A DNA stretch of 64,000 nucleotides from Lodderomyces elongisporus (GCF_030384665.1 NC_083673.1:3419501-3483500), one strand, 5' to 3'. Positions 1 through 10,410 are shown, counted from the first letter of the stretch. Translations and numbers: made by a program. The notes: generated by a model from the letters alone, not told the origin.

Positions 1-1391
1 TCTAAATGTGAATATACAAGCCATAAAAATTGACGAGCTCTCACTTTAGGGTCGATCTTGACATTGACAAACAAATCAAGAATGTGGAAATCCTTATTGT
101 CTATTATTGGAATGCCACTATTTGCATTTTCCAACAAAAACAATACTTGTGCAACATTCGTATTTGGTCTTTTCCCATTGGTGCTCAGCTTCATTAATTG
201 CTCCAAGCTGTCAAACTTACCCTCTTCGTCTTCGTCGCACACGGCTTTGATTATAGATTTTAATCGCGGCGTATCTTGCAATTGATATACCGTGCCGCCA
301 TCGGGACCTGTTTGCAATGATGGAATTGAATGGTATGTCCTCAATGTTGATTTCATATCATGCACAAAATTGATGGTGGTGTTCATTCGACCAACATTCA
401 CCAATACACATACCTTCGACACACCTTTCCCTAGATTCTCATCACGTAGCAATTTCTCCTTGAGAATTTTGGAGCTCTTGCTAGACTCGGCCAAGGTTCG
501 CACATAAATCTCTGCAAATGTCAATTTACTTGAATTATTAGCTCCAGGCACGTTCAGTTCGGGAAAAGAGTTTGTGAAGCACGCCGTCTTATCATCAAAA
601 ATTGCTTGTAATAAGTCATATTGTATATCCTTTCTCCAGAAGGGCTCACCATCTCCTTTCTTTAATGATAGTTTTGAATTGGCAATGTTACTTTTTTTCT
701 TTCTCTTTGATGATGATGATGATGACGTAGATGTTGATGAAGCAGACGATGGGGCTTTTCTCTTGGATGAGCGCGGGGTATTGTGGCTACTGTTGTGGTC
801 GCGTTGACGGTTGTGATTGTTTTGTTTCAGACGGCTTGATGGTGCAATATAATCTTCATCATCACCCATGGTTGTTGAATTTATATCAGTCTCGTCATAG
901 TCGTCATCTCCATCGTTATCGCCATCTGCCTCGCCATCTGCCTCGCCCTCGGCATCGGCATCATTTTCATCGTTATTTACACCAGCATTTGCATCAGTAT
1001 TTGGCGGTGGGGTCTCTATAAGATGTGAGATAGAATTGATGCCACGTGACGGGGTTGATGCATTTGCAGTTGAATCAATATTAGTAGATTTCGATGCTGT
1101 TGGGACTGTAGTTGTTGCTGTTGTTGCTGTTGTTTGCATGGGCCTTTGCACTGTTGTCTCCGTCGCATTTGCAGTTTCTATGATTCCATCATTCTCTGCA
1201 GTTTCAGCTGTAACTAAATCAGTTATAGAAAGTGCTCCTCCTCCACTTCCAACACTTCCTCCGCTTGTTTCACTTGATCGATGCTCAGAGCGTGTTGATG
1301 ATTGCGAATGTTGACGTGTGGGGCTCAGAGCCAATGCAGTTTCTTGTGATTTCGATGGTGTGTACCTATCATGTATCGGATCGTAACTCAT
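1..1391 (-). CDS. IES1: INO80 chromatin-remodelling complex subunit Ies1 (3' end cut off by window)
   Basis: Reading leftwards from the ATG at 1389-1391, the frame stays open to the window edge (about 463 codons), so the C-terminus is missing. The protein opens MSYDPIHDRYTP; a YDPIHD-like start is what I remember of Ies1. Residues of roughly 30-230 are low complexity (Ser, Thr, Asp-rich, with a KRK basic patch). The conserved block follows: WRKDIQYDLLQAIF, then an EIYVRTLAESSKSSKILKEK helix, LVNVGRMNTT and TYHSIPSLQT. The visible part ends at ARQFLWLVYSHL, the start of the conserved C-terminal element. The family is a subunit of the INO80 nucleosome remodeller in the nucleus. Identification rests on remembered fungal family motifs. 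The next gene upstream, MNL1, is on the same strand 498 bp away, so each gene has its own promoter. Confidence 0.8.
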   Translation of the reverse strand, partial: MSYDPIHDRYTPSKSQETALALSPTRQHSQSSTRSEHRSSETSGGSVGSGGGALSITDLVTAETAENDGIIETANATETTVQRPMQTTATTATTTVPTASKSTNIDSTANASTPSRGINSISHLIETPPPNTDANAGVNNDENDADAEGEADGEADGDNDGDDDYDETDINSTTMGDDEDYIAPSSRLKQNNHNRQRDHNSSHNTPRSSKRKAPSSASSTSTSSSSSSKRKKKSNIANSKLSLKKGDGEPFWRKDIQYDLLQAIFDDKTACFTNSFPELNVPGANNSSKLTFAEIYVRTLAESSKSSKILKEKLLRDENLGKGVSKVCVLVNVGRMNTTINFVHDMKSTLRTYHSIPSLQTGPDGGTVYQLQDTPRLKSIIKAVCDEDEEGKFDSLEQLMKLSTNGKRPNTNVAQVLFLLENANSGIPIIDNKDFHILDLFVNVKIDPKVRARQFLWLVYSHL

Positions 1392-1889
1392 TCTTGTAAT
1401 TCGAGGGGCGGAGTGGAAAGTGAATAGCTGAAATATGGACAATGGAGGTTTCAAAATCGATTTCGTGTGGTTGAACTGTATTTTGAAAACTTATTATTTT
1501 TCCTATTTTTTTCTTTTCTTTTGGCTTTCAAAGCTCTGACGCACTTTACAATTTGCGCGTTGGGTATTCTGTTTAGGCAAGGTCAAGACAAGTGATACTA
1601 ATTATTATTTTATGGCTCAATTCAACCAATGTCTTCTAGAGTAATACTTTAAAAAAAAACCTAGTCTATCTAATGCCTTCCTCGTGCCCATCACCTCCCT
1701 TTCTTCTTGTTCCATTTATTTCCTTTATTTTCCACTATAAGTTTGAACACCTTTTTTTTTCCATACATCATGGTAAATCATGATGATTCATGATGGGCCA
1801 TGTTTTGCTATTACAATATACAAATAATCTACATTCTTCAACAGGAGAAAATTAGGAAAAAAAAATAAAAAAAAATGAGAAGTCTATTT
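1392..1889. other. IES1 promoter / MNL1 3' flank
   Basis: This 498-bp gap has no credible ORF. It serves as the IES1 promoter on the minus strand and receives the MNL1 3' end. It holds T-rich tracts and the CATGATG cluster listed separately. There is no ATG on the IES1 sense strand for about 300 nt before the start codon. Confidence 0.6.
1766..1795. repeat. CATCATG/CATGATG cluster able to form a hairpin
   Basis: CATCATG at 1766-1772 is the exact complement of CATGATG at 1779-1785 (7-bp stem, 6-nt loop). A second CATGATG follows at 1789-1795. It lies about 100 bp past the MNL1 stop, in a position that could help 3' end formation or bind a factor upstream of IES1. No function can be assigned. 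Confidence 0.45.
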
Positions 1890-4385
1890 CTATCCATACC
1901 ACACCATCAAATTCTCCACAATTTTGCCTTCAAGAACCACTCTCCCTCCCTCGGTGACCTGCACTGTATCCTTGTCCTTTTCATTGACTTGAAAAGGTAA
2001 TGTCCATACGGCTGCTCCTAATTTTACGTCAACTCCATTCACTCTTCTCACTCGTAACCCCTTTAAACCGGTATCTACAGGCTGCGTACTATTCAGACCA
2101 TGTAGTAGTAAATGCAAGTAGTCAATAGTTATCACTTTGTTCTTAGCATCAATGTCATCAACTTTTAACTCTTCGAATTGGATTCTCAACCCCAGAAGAT
2201 TGGGAACCCAAAGATCGTCATTATATATTATCTTATTTTCAGTTGCGTCATCGCTTACTTTAAGCAATGAGACTTCCAGTCTCGTTGCCTCCTTTATATC
2301 TCCCCAGAATATTTCATACACATGAGTTGTTGGCATTCTAGGGCAAATTAATGGAGTTTGAAACATGGTAAACTTGTCGTAAAACGAGCGACTCAATTCG
2401 ATATAACTGCCATCCAAATTGGTCCTAGTAACATGTCTAGGTTTTTTTAATGAGTTTTGAAATGTATAATCTGCTTTAAATAAATGATCCCAATTATAAA
2501 AACTCGACTCGAGAAACGAGTTTGGCGCTTTTCCCAATGGATTCAATTGACAAGTATCAAATCTGGACCCGTACGGATCTTTTTTGGTAACATGCGCAAG
2601 TGCATTCAGTCCCCCGTCTGGAATCTCAAACAACTCGGGTTTAACAATAGTTGTGTTTCGTATTATTGCCGGATTTATTTTGCTTTCTTCACCTGCAGCA
2701 CCCAAAAAACCTTGAGCTGATCTATTATAGAGATTCTTGTGGTACCATAATGGATGCGCCTCAGTAGAGAAAATCCAATTCTTGCCACGCATCAATACTT
2801 TATTGTGCAAAATTGCTTCATCTTCAACGTCAAATAAGAGATAGAGGTACTTCAAGGTCTCTCCCAAAACAAATGTCTCCATTCGATTTTGTTTTTGTCC
2901 CGTCCTCACATCCTGAAATCCACTAAAACCACAGGGTGCTTTGTATGTGTTTTGAAACAAATAAAGAATGCGCTCACCAATATGTAAATACATTGGGTCT
3001 CGAGTGGCTCGATACAAATAATATGTGCTTTCAATAAACTCAGGTCTCAATGGGTACCACTCAAGCTCAATTGAATCTTCGGCTCTGTATATTTTTCTCC
3101 TATTCTTTTTGCTATTGCGATGCGAATAAATCCATCTCTCTGGTATAGAGTCGAAATGATCCCAGATCTTTAGATACACGACGTGTGTTTTGATTGCATC
3201 GGTAAGCTGCCCCGTCAATACCTGTAATCCTGACCAAAATGCACTCAACGAGTCAATCCAATCACTGAATAATACACCATCTTGATTATTGATGTTGGGA
3301 AAAATCATACTTCCTTCGTCGGACTGTGCCAGATGTGTAAGCAATGCTTGATATGATGTTTTGAAAACAGACCACATATGATCGTCGTCAAACAATATTG
3401 CACTCTTCGCAGCATATTCATAAAACGAGTCAATCGACGCACCTATACCAGTGATTGAGTCCTTCCATTGGTTTGAAAAGGGGTCAATTGTCATGGGTAA
3501 TAAATTAAGCTGCAGTTTGGAAGACCAGATTTTCCAGAATGCTAGCTGGGAATAGTACTCGAATTGATAATCACCAGTAAGCCTTGAAAGCAACGTGAAT
3601 TCCAAAACCGGAGTGGTGACTCCCGAAGTGCATGCATCTTTTTGTAATGGCGGAGGAACATCTTTTAATCCCTTAGCCAAATTGATACGCGGAACTGGAA
3701 TATTGGTTCTTGTCCGATATGACGGGATTAATCGTAACCCCAAATCATGGGCCATGCCTAGTAAGAAACCATCGTAGTTTGCGGAAATTTCTCGAAGTCT
3801 GTTTAAAGATGTAGGCGGTAGTGGTGGTGGTGGCGCAGACCTTGCTTTTGTTGTTGATGCTGAAGATGATAAAGCATCGACTTTTATGACATCTGTGAGA
3901 ATCAAATGAGTGCTGAGCAAGCCTCCCAAGAATCGAATCGTTGCTTCAAAAACTTGGACAATTGTGTCTTGATTAAAAAATTCTTTTTGGTTAGTCTTTA
4001 AATACTTCAATGCACTCTCAAGTTCATCCCATTGCCCCATAATGATTAGTGTATCAAGATTATCGAGCATTGTCAGCGAAATATTGGCCATTGCATCATT
4101 TCTAACTGTGTTCGTCACATCTTTGTAATCTGGACCATACGGCTCACAAGTCAACGGTCGTACTTCGTCTGCTGGAAATCCATAATTAATGTAAGAGGAC
4201 CAAGCGTGTTGAAATAACGCTTTGGTTTCATTCTTGAGATACCTTAGATGATCAGGTGTGAATGAGGAATTGAACCTTGAATATGCATTTGTCGTGGCCG
4301 CTGCCGCTGCCGTTGCAGCTACTATTTGAATACTTAGCACATATGTACATAGAAACAAATGGCTATGAATGAGCCTGTGTAGCAT
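1890..4385 (-). CDS. MNL1: ER alpha-1,2-mannosidase of the EDEM/Htm1 type (GH47)
   Basis: This 831-aa glycosyl hydrolase family 47 protein matches Htm1/Mnl1. That enzyme trims Man8 N-glycans on misfolded glycoproteins to expose the alpha-1,6-mannose degradation signal for ER-associated degradation, in complex with protein disulfide isomerase. The N-terminus (MLHRLIHSHLFLCTYVLSIQ) is a hydrophobic signal peptide. It is followed by an early FQHAWSSYINYGFPADE block, the RNDAMANISLTMLDNLDTL block, the VFEATIRFLGGLL acidic motif, DSFYEYAAKSAILF and LRPEFIESTYYLYRAT, all typical of GH47. The long C-terminal extension also fits Htm1 (about 800 aa in Saccharomyces cerevisiae). The frame runs open upstream to 4655 but with no ATG, so 4385 is the first Met and gives the signal peptide. 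Neighbour GPI13 also acts in the ER, but 460 bp and separate promoters argue against co-transcription. Confidence 0.9.
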   Translation of the reverse strand: MLHRLIHSHLFLCTYVLSIQIVAATAAAAATTNAYSRFNSSFTPDHLRYLKNETKALFQHAWSSYINYGFPADEVRPLTCEPYGPDYKDVTNTVRNDAMANISLTMLDNLDTLIIMGQWDELESALKYLKTNQKEFFNQDTIVQVFEATIRFLGGLLSTHLILTDVIKVDALSSSASTTKARSAPPPPLPPTSLNRLREISANYDGFLLGMAHDLGLRLIPSYRTRTNIPVPRINLAKGLKDVPPPLQKDACTSGVTTPVLEFTLLSRLTGDYQFEYYSQLAFWKIWSSKLQLNLLPMTIDPFSNQWKDSITGIGASIDSFYEYAAKSAILFDDDHMWSVFKTSYQALLTHLAQSDEGSMIFPNINNQDGVLFSDWIDSLSAFWSGLQVLTGQLTDAIKTHVVYLKIWDHFDSIPERWIYSHRNSKKNRRKIYRAEDSIELEWYPLRPEFIESTYYLYRATRDPMYLHIGERILYLFQNTYKAPCGFSGFQDVRTGQKQNRMETFVLGETLKYLYLLFDVEDEAILHNKVLMRGKNWIFSTEAHPLWYHKNLYNRSAQGFLGAAGEESKINPAIIRNTTIVKPELFEIPDGGLNALAHVTKKDPYGSRFDTCQLNPLGKAPNSFLESSFYNWDHLFKADYTFQNSLKKPRHVTRTNLDGSYIELSRSFYDKFTMFQTPLICPRMPTTHVYEIFWGDIKEATRLEVSLLKVSDDATENKIIYNDDLWVPNLLGLRIQFEELKVDDIDAKNKVITIDYLHLLLHGLNSTQPVDTGLKGLRVRRVNGVDVKLGAAVWTLPFQVNEKDKDTVQVTEGGRVVLEGKIVENLMVWYG

Positions 4386-4845
4386 TTCAAAAACAATAAA
4401 AGTGGGCAAAAAAAAACTATCTAGATGTGAAGGAATAAATATTTGAAAAAAATTAAAGAAAGAAAAAAGAAAAAAAATTGAAGATAATTGAAAAAGATCA
4501 AGATCGTGAAATTTTGAGATTGATAGGGGGAGTGGAGAGTTGGGGGGTTGGATTTTAGTATCTATAGCAAAGCGCAAGTGAAACGTCGCAACTGTTTTCT
4601 TCGATCTGTCCAAAACTTGCAAAATTGTAGGAACAAATAAAAATGCAATAAGCAAACCTGAATCAATGATGTTTTTACTCTAACGAGGACTAAAAAATAG
4701 GCCAAGAACAAAGGAAGAAAGAAACGGAACCAAAAAAAAATAACCAAAGAAAACAAACAAACAAACAAACAAACAAGTTGCCATGAGATGTGAAAATAGA
4801 AGCAGTGTAGCTTCACAAAATTCTTTTGTCTATAAATAACGTTCT
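4386..4845. other. MNL1 promoter / GPI13 3' flank
   Basis: This 460-bp gap separates two leftward genes. It contains poly(A) tracts on the plus strand (poly-T leader for MNL1) and a short (CAAA)n run near 4754-4777. No ORF or RNA gene is supported. Confidence 0.6.
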
Positions 4846-7800
4846 CTATTTACCGAATATTCTATTAACTTGTCTTAGTACCTTTCCTGAACCCCACATT
4901 GTTGCGGTAATCACAAACACATTGACTAAAACAATTAACATGGCGCTCAACATGTATCGTGGCGCAAAGATTTTCCAGACCATCAAATGACGTCTAAAAT
5001 GAGCTGCAAATATTAAGCTGCTCAAGCCGGTGAATAGAAAATATGTAGTCAATGTCGCTATGTTCGTGATGATTTGTGAAAGGATGGTGATGGGTTTGGA
5101 TGAAGGTACAATATTCCATATTGTAAGTAATGGAACAGATAATGCAATAATGAAAAAAGGACCAAATGTATTCAATACAATGTTCAAATGCGTGAATGGA
5201 AATATGATTGTTTCTGTAGTCATGAAACCTAACTCCCATTGAATTGAAGGAATGGTGGCTTGATGTCCAGTGCTGAAAAAATGTTGGTATCCAAGAAGAC
5301 CCAAAATAATGGGTGAGATCAAGTTTTTTCTAATGCCCAATATGTCAACAATTTCTAGTAATGAAAGAATTTGAATTATCAAGAAACTGATGGAAAGTGC
5401 CCCCAATGGCTTGGTCGTCAACATTACTGCAACCGTGACGTTCAAAACCAATAAAAAGAACGATGAGCCATAGACATTGCCGTATCCCAAGATCCTTGCT
5501 GATTTTTGATTCGTTATATCATCAGAATCGCCATCGACATCCATATCCTCTTCCAATTCCAATCTTACGCAGAGTGGTCCTCGCGACCAACTGAAATTCG
5601 CAAGAACCAAAGACACAAATAAAACCAATCTAGCAATAGCAATCTTGAGCGACTTGACAAGAGGACCACCAATCATGGAATCTCCAGTGCTGGATTTAAG
5701 CATCTCGTTATGCAGAACATACTCCAAAGTCCAATACATGGCATTCATAAATAAAAGGAATTTGAGTCCCGTGCCTATCCATAAGGGTGCTGCTGAATAG
5801 TATGAATTGGAAAGCTTGTAAAAAGATTTTACTGCCGATGGAAGTAAATAAGAAATCATGTGCAATAACACAATTGACCACCACAGTGTGTTGAATGTAG
5901 ATTGGCAATATGGCCGTTGCTCTTCTCTGCAAGCGTTGATCATTGAAGAAAGTCTAGTTAAAATAACAAATGTAACTGCATGGCTAATAGCCAAAATTCT
6001 TGCCTGTTTGGTCATGCCTGTTTTTGTAGCCAACGCATAAACACAACTACCTCCAAAAGAAAGCAAAAAAAACAGCACCATTTTGTCCTCCCAAACAACA
6101 TATGAGTTTGAGGCAAACATAAGGCAATGGAATGCAACAAATATTATACCCATAAAGGACCAGCTGTTGAAATTGTAGAGAAAAAAATCAACCGTTTGAT
6201 GCCAAATAAAATCAACACTAAATCGGTCCATTATCGGCGCCCAAAACCCAATCATCATACCCAATGCTGCGCCTATGAATAGACAAATCTTGAGTGTAAA
6301 GTCACCTGGCTTAAGGACAATAAATATGGAAAAACTAAGAACAATGCCCATGATGGTCATTGCAACCACAGAACCAATAAATTCAAATGACATAGTCAGG
6401 ACCCTTACTGCTGGTATCGATCTAGCATAAGTAATCATAAATGTGAGTGAAAGAAAAAGAAGTGCGATACCAATGCCAATGAACTTGAGGTCAAACCTTG
6501 CCCAAAGAGATTTGCACTCTTCTAATGATGCATACTGGAAACTCTTGAGTTTTTCTAGTAAAGAAAGGTCATTAATACTTCCTCTAAACTCGACACCTAG
6601 CCACTCATTGTGTTGTTCATGCAAAGACTTTGACAAAGTCGGGGTTAAAGTCCTAAATCGAATAATTTGTTCAATTGTCTTGCTAGCTCCAACGAGTAAT
6701 GCTTTTATAGATCCAAACGCTTCATCTATTGGGAACCCCAAATTGTTGAATGGGATGGGGAGCCCCAAAAGCAACGACATGGTAGATACTAAATCAATCT
6801 GATTCACCAGTCTATAATTTTTCCCCAAATCGCTTATATCATACACCTTCTCATCTTTTTTCATAAATTTTGTCTTCTTTGAATACATAAACAAAGTACT
6901 CTCCAATTCATCAGGCGCATCGCCTCCGTGGTTACCAGTATAGTCCATTCCGTGGTCACCCATTACAACCAAAAGCGTTTCGTCATCAAGTTCTTTAACA
7001 ACTTTTTCTATAATTTTGTTCATTTGATTCAACTTCTCCTTCATTGAATAATGTCTTGGTCCAAACCGATGGCCCACATGATCTACTCCCAAGAAATGGC
7101 CAATCAACAAATCCCATTGTGGAGGTGATTGTTTTTCTGGCTGTTGTCCATTTGGTGGCTGATTTATATGCTTTGTCGCTATTTTATTTTCCAACAAAGG
7201 GAATAAATGTTCAATGACTCCGTTATCAACAGTATGCAAATCCCATACATTTAATGAATCGTAAGGAAAATGCAAATCGGGATGGATATATTCATTGAAT
7301 AAAGCCGTCCATGTATCATCGCCCATGAATGCAATTGTTTTATTTTGTTTGTACAATTGCAACAACCAATTATCTTCATCTATGGCGTCTCCATTGAAAT
7401 TGGACCCGGCATCAATGATTGTCGGTAGTGAGCCCGTTGTCAAGCCTTTCAACCTTTGTAATGTTGTAGTGGGCGGATCTGCAATAAATTTGAGTAATAC
7501 AGCATTATCGGATTGTGCAAGATCGTAAAGAATGGGGAAGTTATTGTGGTAGTATTCGGTTGACCCTGGCACTGGGATAACAAAGTCAAATCGAAGGGCA
7601 TCAATCACTAATACCACGGCTTTCTCGAACCTTGGTTCAACGCAGGACCCATCGGCACAAGTGGAGATATTCGGTAGGACCTTCCGCGAAAGAAGAAACC
7701 CCAGTGTAAAGAATCCAAGGCCAATAAATTGTGATAATGCAAGAAAAATAAGCACAATTAAGTACCCAATAAATGTATACTTGAGTTTTTGCTGTCGTAT

Positions 7801-7932
7801 CCGAGCTCTTGTAGGTGTTTGCGGCATCTTTAAGGGATACTGGGTATTGTTGTTGTTGTTGTTGTTGTTGTAACTGCTGGTACTATTAATACTATTGCTA
7901 TCTCGCCTCTTGCTCTCATTGGTGATTTCCAT
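4846..7932 (-). CDS. GPI13: GPI ethanolamine phosphate transferase 3 (Gpi13 / PIG-O)
   Basis: This 1028-aa ER membrane enzyme adds phosphoethanolamine to the third mannose of the GPI precursor, the group later linked to protein. An Asn-rich cytosolic N-terminus (residues 1-50) leads to one membrane segment (about 52-82). The lumenal alkaline-phosphatase-like domain follows, with VVLVIDALRFD (Asp111 as metal ligand), DPPTTTLQRLKGLTTGSLPT around 152-171, HFLGVDHVGH, and MGDHGMDYTGNHGG around 325-340. From about residue 480 the protein is a series of hydrophobic helices to the end. Length is close to the S. cerevisiae protein (about 1017 aa). The ATG at 7930-7932 is the first Met in frame. The Asn run near residue 22 is encoded by a GTT/AAC microsatellite and is probably variable between strains. 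Confidence 0.95.
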   Translation of the reverse strand: MEITNESKRRDSNSINSTSSYNNNNNNNNTQYPLKMPQTPTRARIRQQKLKYTFIGYLIVLIFLALSQFIGLGFFTLGFLLSRKVLPNISTCADGSCVEPRFEKAVVLVIDALRFDFVIPVPGSTEYYHNNFPILYDLAQSDNAVLLKFIADPPTTTLQRLKGLTTGSLPTIIDAGSNFNGDAIDEDNWLLQLYKQNKTIAFMGDDTWTALFNEYIHPDLHFPYDSLNVWDLHTVDNGVIEHLFPLLENKIATKHINQPPNGQQPEKQSPPQWDLLIGHFLGVDHVGHRFGPRHYSMKEKLNQMNKIIEKVVKELDDETLLVVMGDHGMDYTGNHGGDAPDELESTLFMYSKKTKFMKKDEKVYDISDLGKNYRLVNQIDLVSTMSLLLGLPIPFNNLGFPIDEAFGSIKALLVGASKTIEQIIRFRTLTPTLSKSLHEQHNEWLGVEFRGSINDLSLLEKLKSFQYASLEECKSLWARFDLKFIGIGIALLFLSLTFMITYARSIPAVRVLTMSFEFIGSVVAMTIMGIVLSFSIFIVLKPGDFTLKICLFIGAALGMMIGFWAPIMDRFSVDFIWHQTVDFFLYNFNSWSFMGIIFVAFHCLMFASNSYVVWEDKMVLFFLLSFGGSCVYALATKTGMTKQARILAISHAVTFVILTRLSSMINACREEQRPYCQSTFNTLWWSIVLLHMISYLLPSAVKSFYKLSNSYYSAAPLWIGTGLKFLLFMNAMYWTLEYVLHNEMLKSSTGDSMIGGPLVKSLKIAIARLVLFVSLVLANFSWSRGPLCVRLELEEDMDVDGDSDDITNQKSARILGYGNVYGSSFFLLVLNVTVAVMLTTKPLGALSISFLIIQILSLLEIVDILGIRKNLISPIILGLLGYQHFFSTGHQATIPSIQWELGFMTTETIIFPFTHLNIVLNTFGPFFIIALSVPLLTIWNIVPSSKPITILSQIITNIATLTTYFLFTGLSSLIFAAHFRRHLMVWKIFAPRYMLSAMLIVLVNVFVITATMWGSGKVLRQVNRIFGK

Positions 7933-8598
7933 TGGGAAAGAAAAAGAAATTAGGAAAGATGATTGTCGTTTGTAATTATTTTTCGTTAGTTAATAATTGA
8001 TTCCACAGAGATAGTGGAGGTGAAGCAGGCTGTTGATAGATTCAAACTATGAAGTACCCAAATAAAGCCGTGTTGTGGTATAAAAGTAGGGGCGCTGTTT
8101 TCAAGAGAAAAAGGAAGAAAAAAGAAAAAAGTAAAGTTGGTGTTGCTTGTTTCTTAAAGATGTTGATGTATGGAAGATTAGGTTTGTTCTAGTTTTCCGC
8201 TGAAGTATTTATCAGAGATTGGACTTCTGATATCAACGGCTCCACTTTATGTTTATTTTGATTTTATTTTTTTTCTTTAATATAAATTTTTTTTTAATTA
8301 TTTTTTTTATTTTTGTTTTATTTATTTTCTGAAAAAGAAAAAGAAAAATAAAAATCTATTGAATAATTTATTATTAGCTAAAAGTGCTCGACTAATTGAT
8401 CCGAGACAATACGCAATTTATTATTTAGGAGATAACGACTTTGCCTAATGATGCAAATCACCTGATATCTAACATTGTTCATTAGTGTGGCTGTTCAAGC
8501 AATCAACTCCTGTTACTACTTGTAATTAAAGTGTTTCGTATAATTGTTACTAATAATACAATGTTTATTACACGTTCTTTACTCTCACCACTATAATA
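7933..8598. other. GPI13 promoter and leader / SNF6 3' flank
   Basis: This 666-bp gap holds the GPI13 promoter (minus strand). No ATG occurs on the GPI13 sense strand for about 540 nt upstream of the start codon (7933-8472), which suggests a long leader. AT-rich T and A runs lie at 8265-8360. No credible gene. Confidence 0.55.
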
Positions 8599-10410
8599 TT
8601 ACATACCGTGATTAATTTGGCTCAAAAAGTCTTGGTCAAATTCATCACCCATAAGGTCATCATTCCCACTGGCATCACCAAAATTGTACAACTCATTCAT
8701 ATCGTCGTTAACAATTGCCAGATGATCCATATCTGCGCCATCATTGAATAAATCGTTCAAATCAGTGTCTATAGCCATATCATTTGCATTTGCTTCTTCT
8801 GTGTGTACCTCTTCGTTAGAGTCTGGAACAATGATGTCTTCTTTTGCCTCGGTTGCTTCTGTTGGTTCTGTTGCTTCTGTTATTTCTGTTGCCTCTTTTG
8901 CCTCTTTTGCTTCTGTTGCTTCTGTTGCTTCTTTTGTTTCTTTTGCCTCTGTTGGTTCTGTTGTCGCAGCACCATCTTCTCCTGATTGTGCTGTTTCTTC
9001 TTCATCAGCACTCAAAATGTTGGCGTTTGTTTGTATTGCCTCTTGTGCTAATCCTGTGCTGAGTATGGATCCGGGTTCTGATTGTGTAGGAGGTGAGATA
9101 ACACTTTGTTCATTTTGTGCTTTTGAGGATTTCTGTGCATCCTGAATCTTTGAGGCTTCTCGTGATTCTTGCGACTCATGTGACCCCTCAGTTGGTTGCC
9201 TGCTCAGCTTTTTCTCTTGTAACTCGTCTTGTTCTGTTTGTGTCCCTGACGCTAGAACTGGAACTGGAGCTGTTGTCGCTGTTGTTGCAGAAGTAGAGGT
9301 AGCCTCATTTGTATTGTTACCCAAGGAAGTTGGTATTCCAAATTGCCCCTCATGACCAAAGTTGCTGTTGTTGTCGTTGTCGTTACTCTGTTCGTCGTGA
9401 TTGCCAAATTGGTACAATTCATTTGAATCGCCAAATTTGCCCAGATCCAAATCAATGTCCATATCATTACTAACTAGTCCATCACCTTGGACGTTTTCGT
9501 TATTCTGTGTTCCTTTATTATTTTCTTCAATACTCTTTTCACTATTCTTTTCTGTATTTCCTTCTTTGTCCTCAGTATCATTTTTATTCGATATACTTGA
9601 TTCTGGCCGTACAATCTCATCTTTCTCCTTCTGAATCCTTTCTTCTTCCTTGATTGGATCGTAATCTGCAGGTGCCCTTTCCACAACAATATCAGGATTC
9701 ACTTTATCAGTATGCATGCAACGATCAACTCTTTCTCCAAGTGTCACGTACTCTCTACCAAACTTGTTTTCATACTCACTTAGCACGTCATTGAGCCTGA
9801 CTTCAAGCTTTTCCAAAGAAGCACGATCATGAACCAGGTACAGCATTCCATTTAATTCATCATACACCTTACGTTGAAATTGGTATTGTGGGGCATTGAA
9901 CAAGTATTTTTCAAAACCAGGGTCCTTTTCGGACTGCATAACTTGCAAACTTTTGACAAGCTCGGCATCCACATGTTTCATCAAGTCCATATCGCCGAAA
10001 TAAATATCTTCCGGTTGTAAGTTCGAATACTCCAGAGGTTTTCGTTTCGGTATATTTGGGTACATCGAAGGAGGAATGATTTTCGACGTGTGGACTACCT
10101 TTGCAGTGATATTCTCGAGGTACTCATGGTTCGTGATGTATCGGTGCAAAGCATCTGTCCTGTATGATATAAGGTCTGCTTCATCGTGAAGCTGAATACC
10201 CGCCTCCTCTTTTATCATACCTTGTGATGGCCTTTGCTGTGCAGAAGATGGTGGAGGCTGATGAGGATGATTGATTCCTCCTCGTCGATACTGCAGATCT
10301 TGTTGATATGAGTGTTGTTGTTGTCCTGCTTGCGCTCGTGCTAGTGCATCTTGTTGTGCAGCTTGTGTCTTTTTATTCACTCGACCTTTTGGCCTTCCTG
10401 GATGTGGCAT
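8599..10410 (-). CDS. SNF6: SWI/SNF chromatin-remodelling complex subunit Snf6
   Basis: This 603-aa nuclear protein resembles Snf6 by several blocks. A basic N-terminal segment, GRPKGRVNKK, is AT-hook-like. Next comes an LHDEADLISYRTDALHRYI block (residues about 65-85), which aligns with the IHDESDTISFRSNLLKNFI-type block of the S. cerevisiae protein. Further along are an ERAPADYDP motif (APADY is shared) and an acidic, Asp/Phe-rich C-terminus. Between about 270 and 540 the chain is low complexity, with an imperfect Thr-Glu-Ala / Lys-Glu-Ala repeat near 490-520. S. cerevisiae Snf6 is only about 332 aa, so this copy is nearly twice as long, mostly through that insertion. The ATG at 10408-10410 was chosen because the open frame upstream lacks another ATG and the AT-hook follows directly. 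The identity rests on remembered short motifs. Confidence 0.72.
   Translation of the reverse strand: MPHPGRPKGRVNKKTQAAQQDALARAQAGQQQHSYQQDLQYRRGGINHPHQPPPSSAQQRPSQGMIKEEAGIQLHDEADLISYRTDALHRYITNHEYLENITAKVVHTSKIIPPSMYPNIPKRKPLEYSNLQPEDIYFGDMDLMKHVDAELVKSLQVMQSEKDPGFEKYLFNAPQYQFQRKVYDELNGMLYLVHDRASLEKLEVRLNDVLSEYENKFGREYVTLGERVDRCMHTDKVNPDIVVERAPADYDPIKEEERIQKEKDEIVRPESSISNKNDTEDKEGNTEKNSEKSIEENNKGTQNNENVQGDGLVSNDMDIDLDLGKFGDSNELYQFGNHDEQSNDNDNNSNFGHEGQFGIPTSLGNNTNEATSTSATTATTAPVPVLASGTQTEQDELQEKKLSRQPTEGSHESQESREASKIQDAQKSSKAQNEQSVISPPTQSEPGSILSTGLAQEAIQTNANILSADEEETAQSGEDGAATTEPTEAKETKEATEATEAKEAKEATEITEATEPTEATEAKEDIIVPDSNEEVHTEEANANDMAIDTDLNDLFNDGADMDHLAIVNDDMNELYNFGDASGNDDLMGDEFDQDFLSQINHGM

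Noticed and set aside
4386..4655. In-frame 90-residue N-terminal extension of MNL1
   Set aside because: Begins at TTG and is filler; it would bury the clear signal peptide at 4385.
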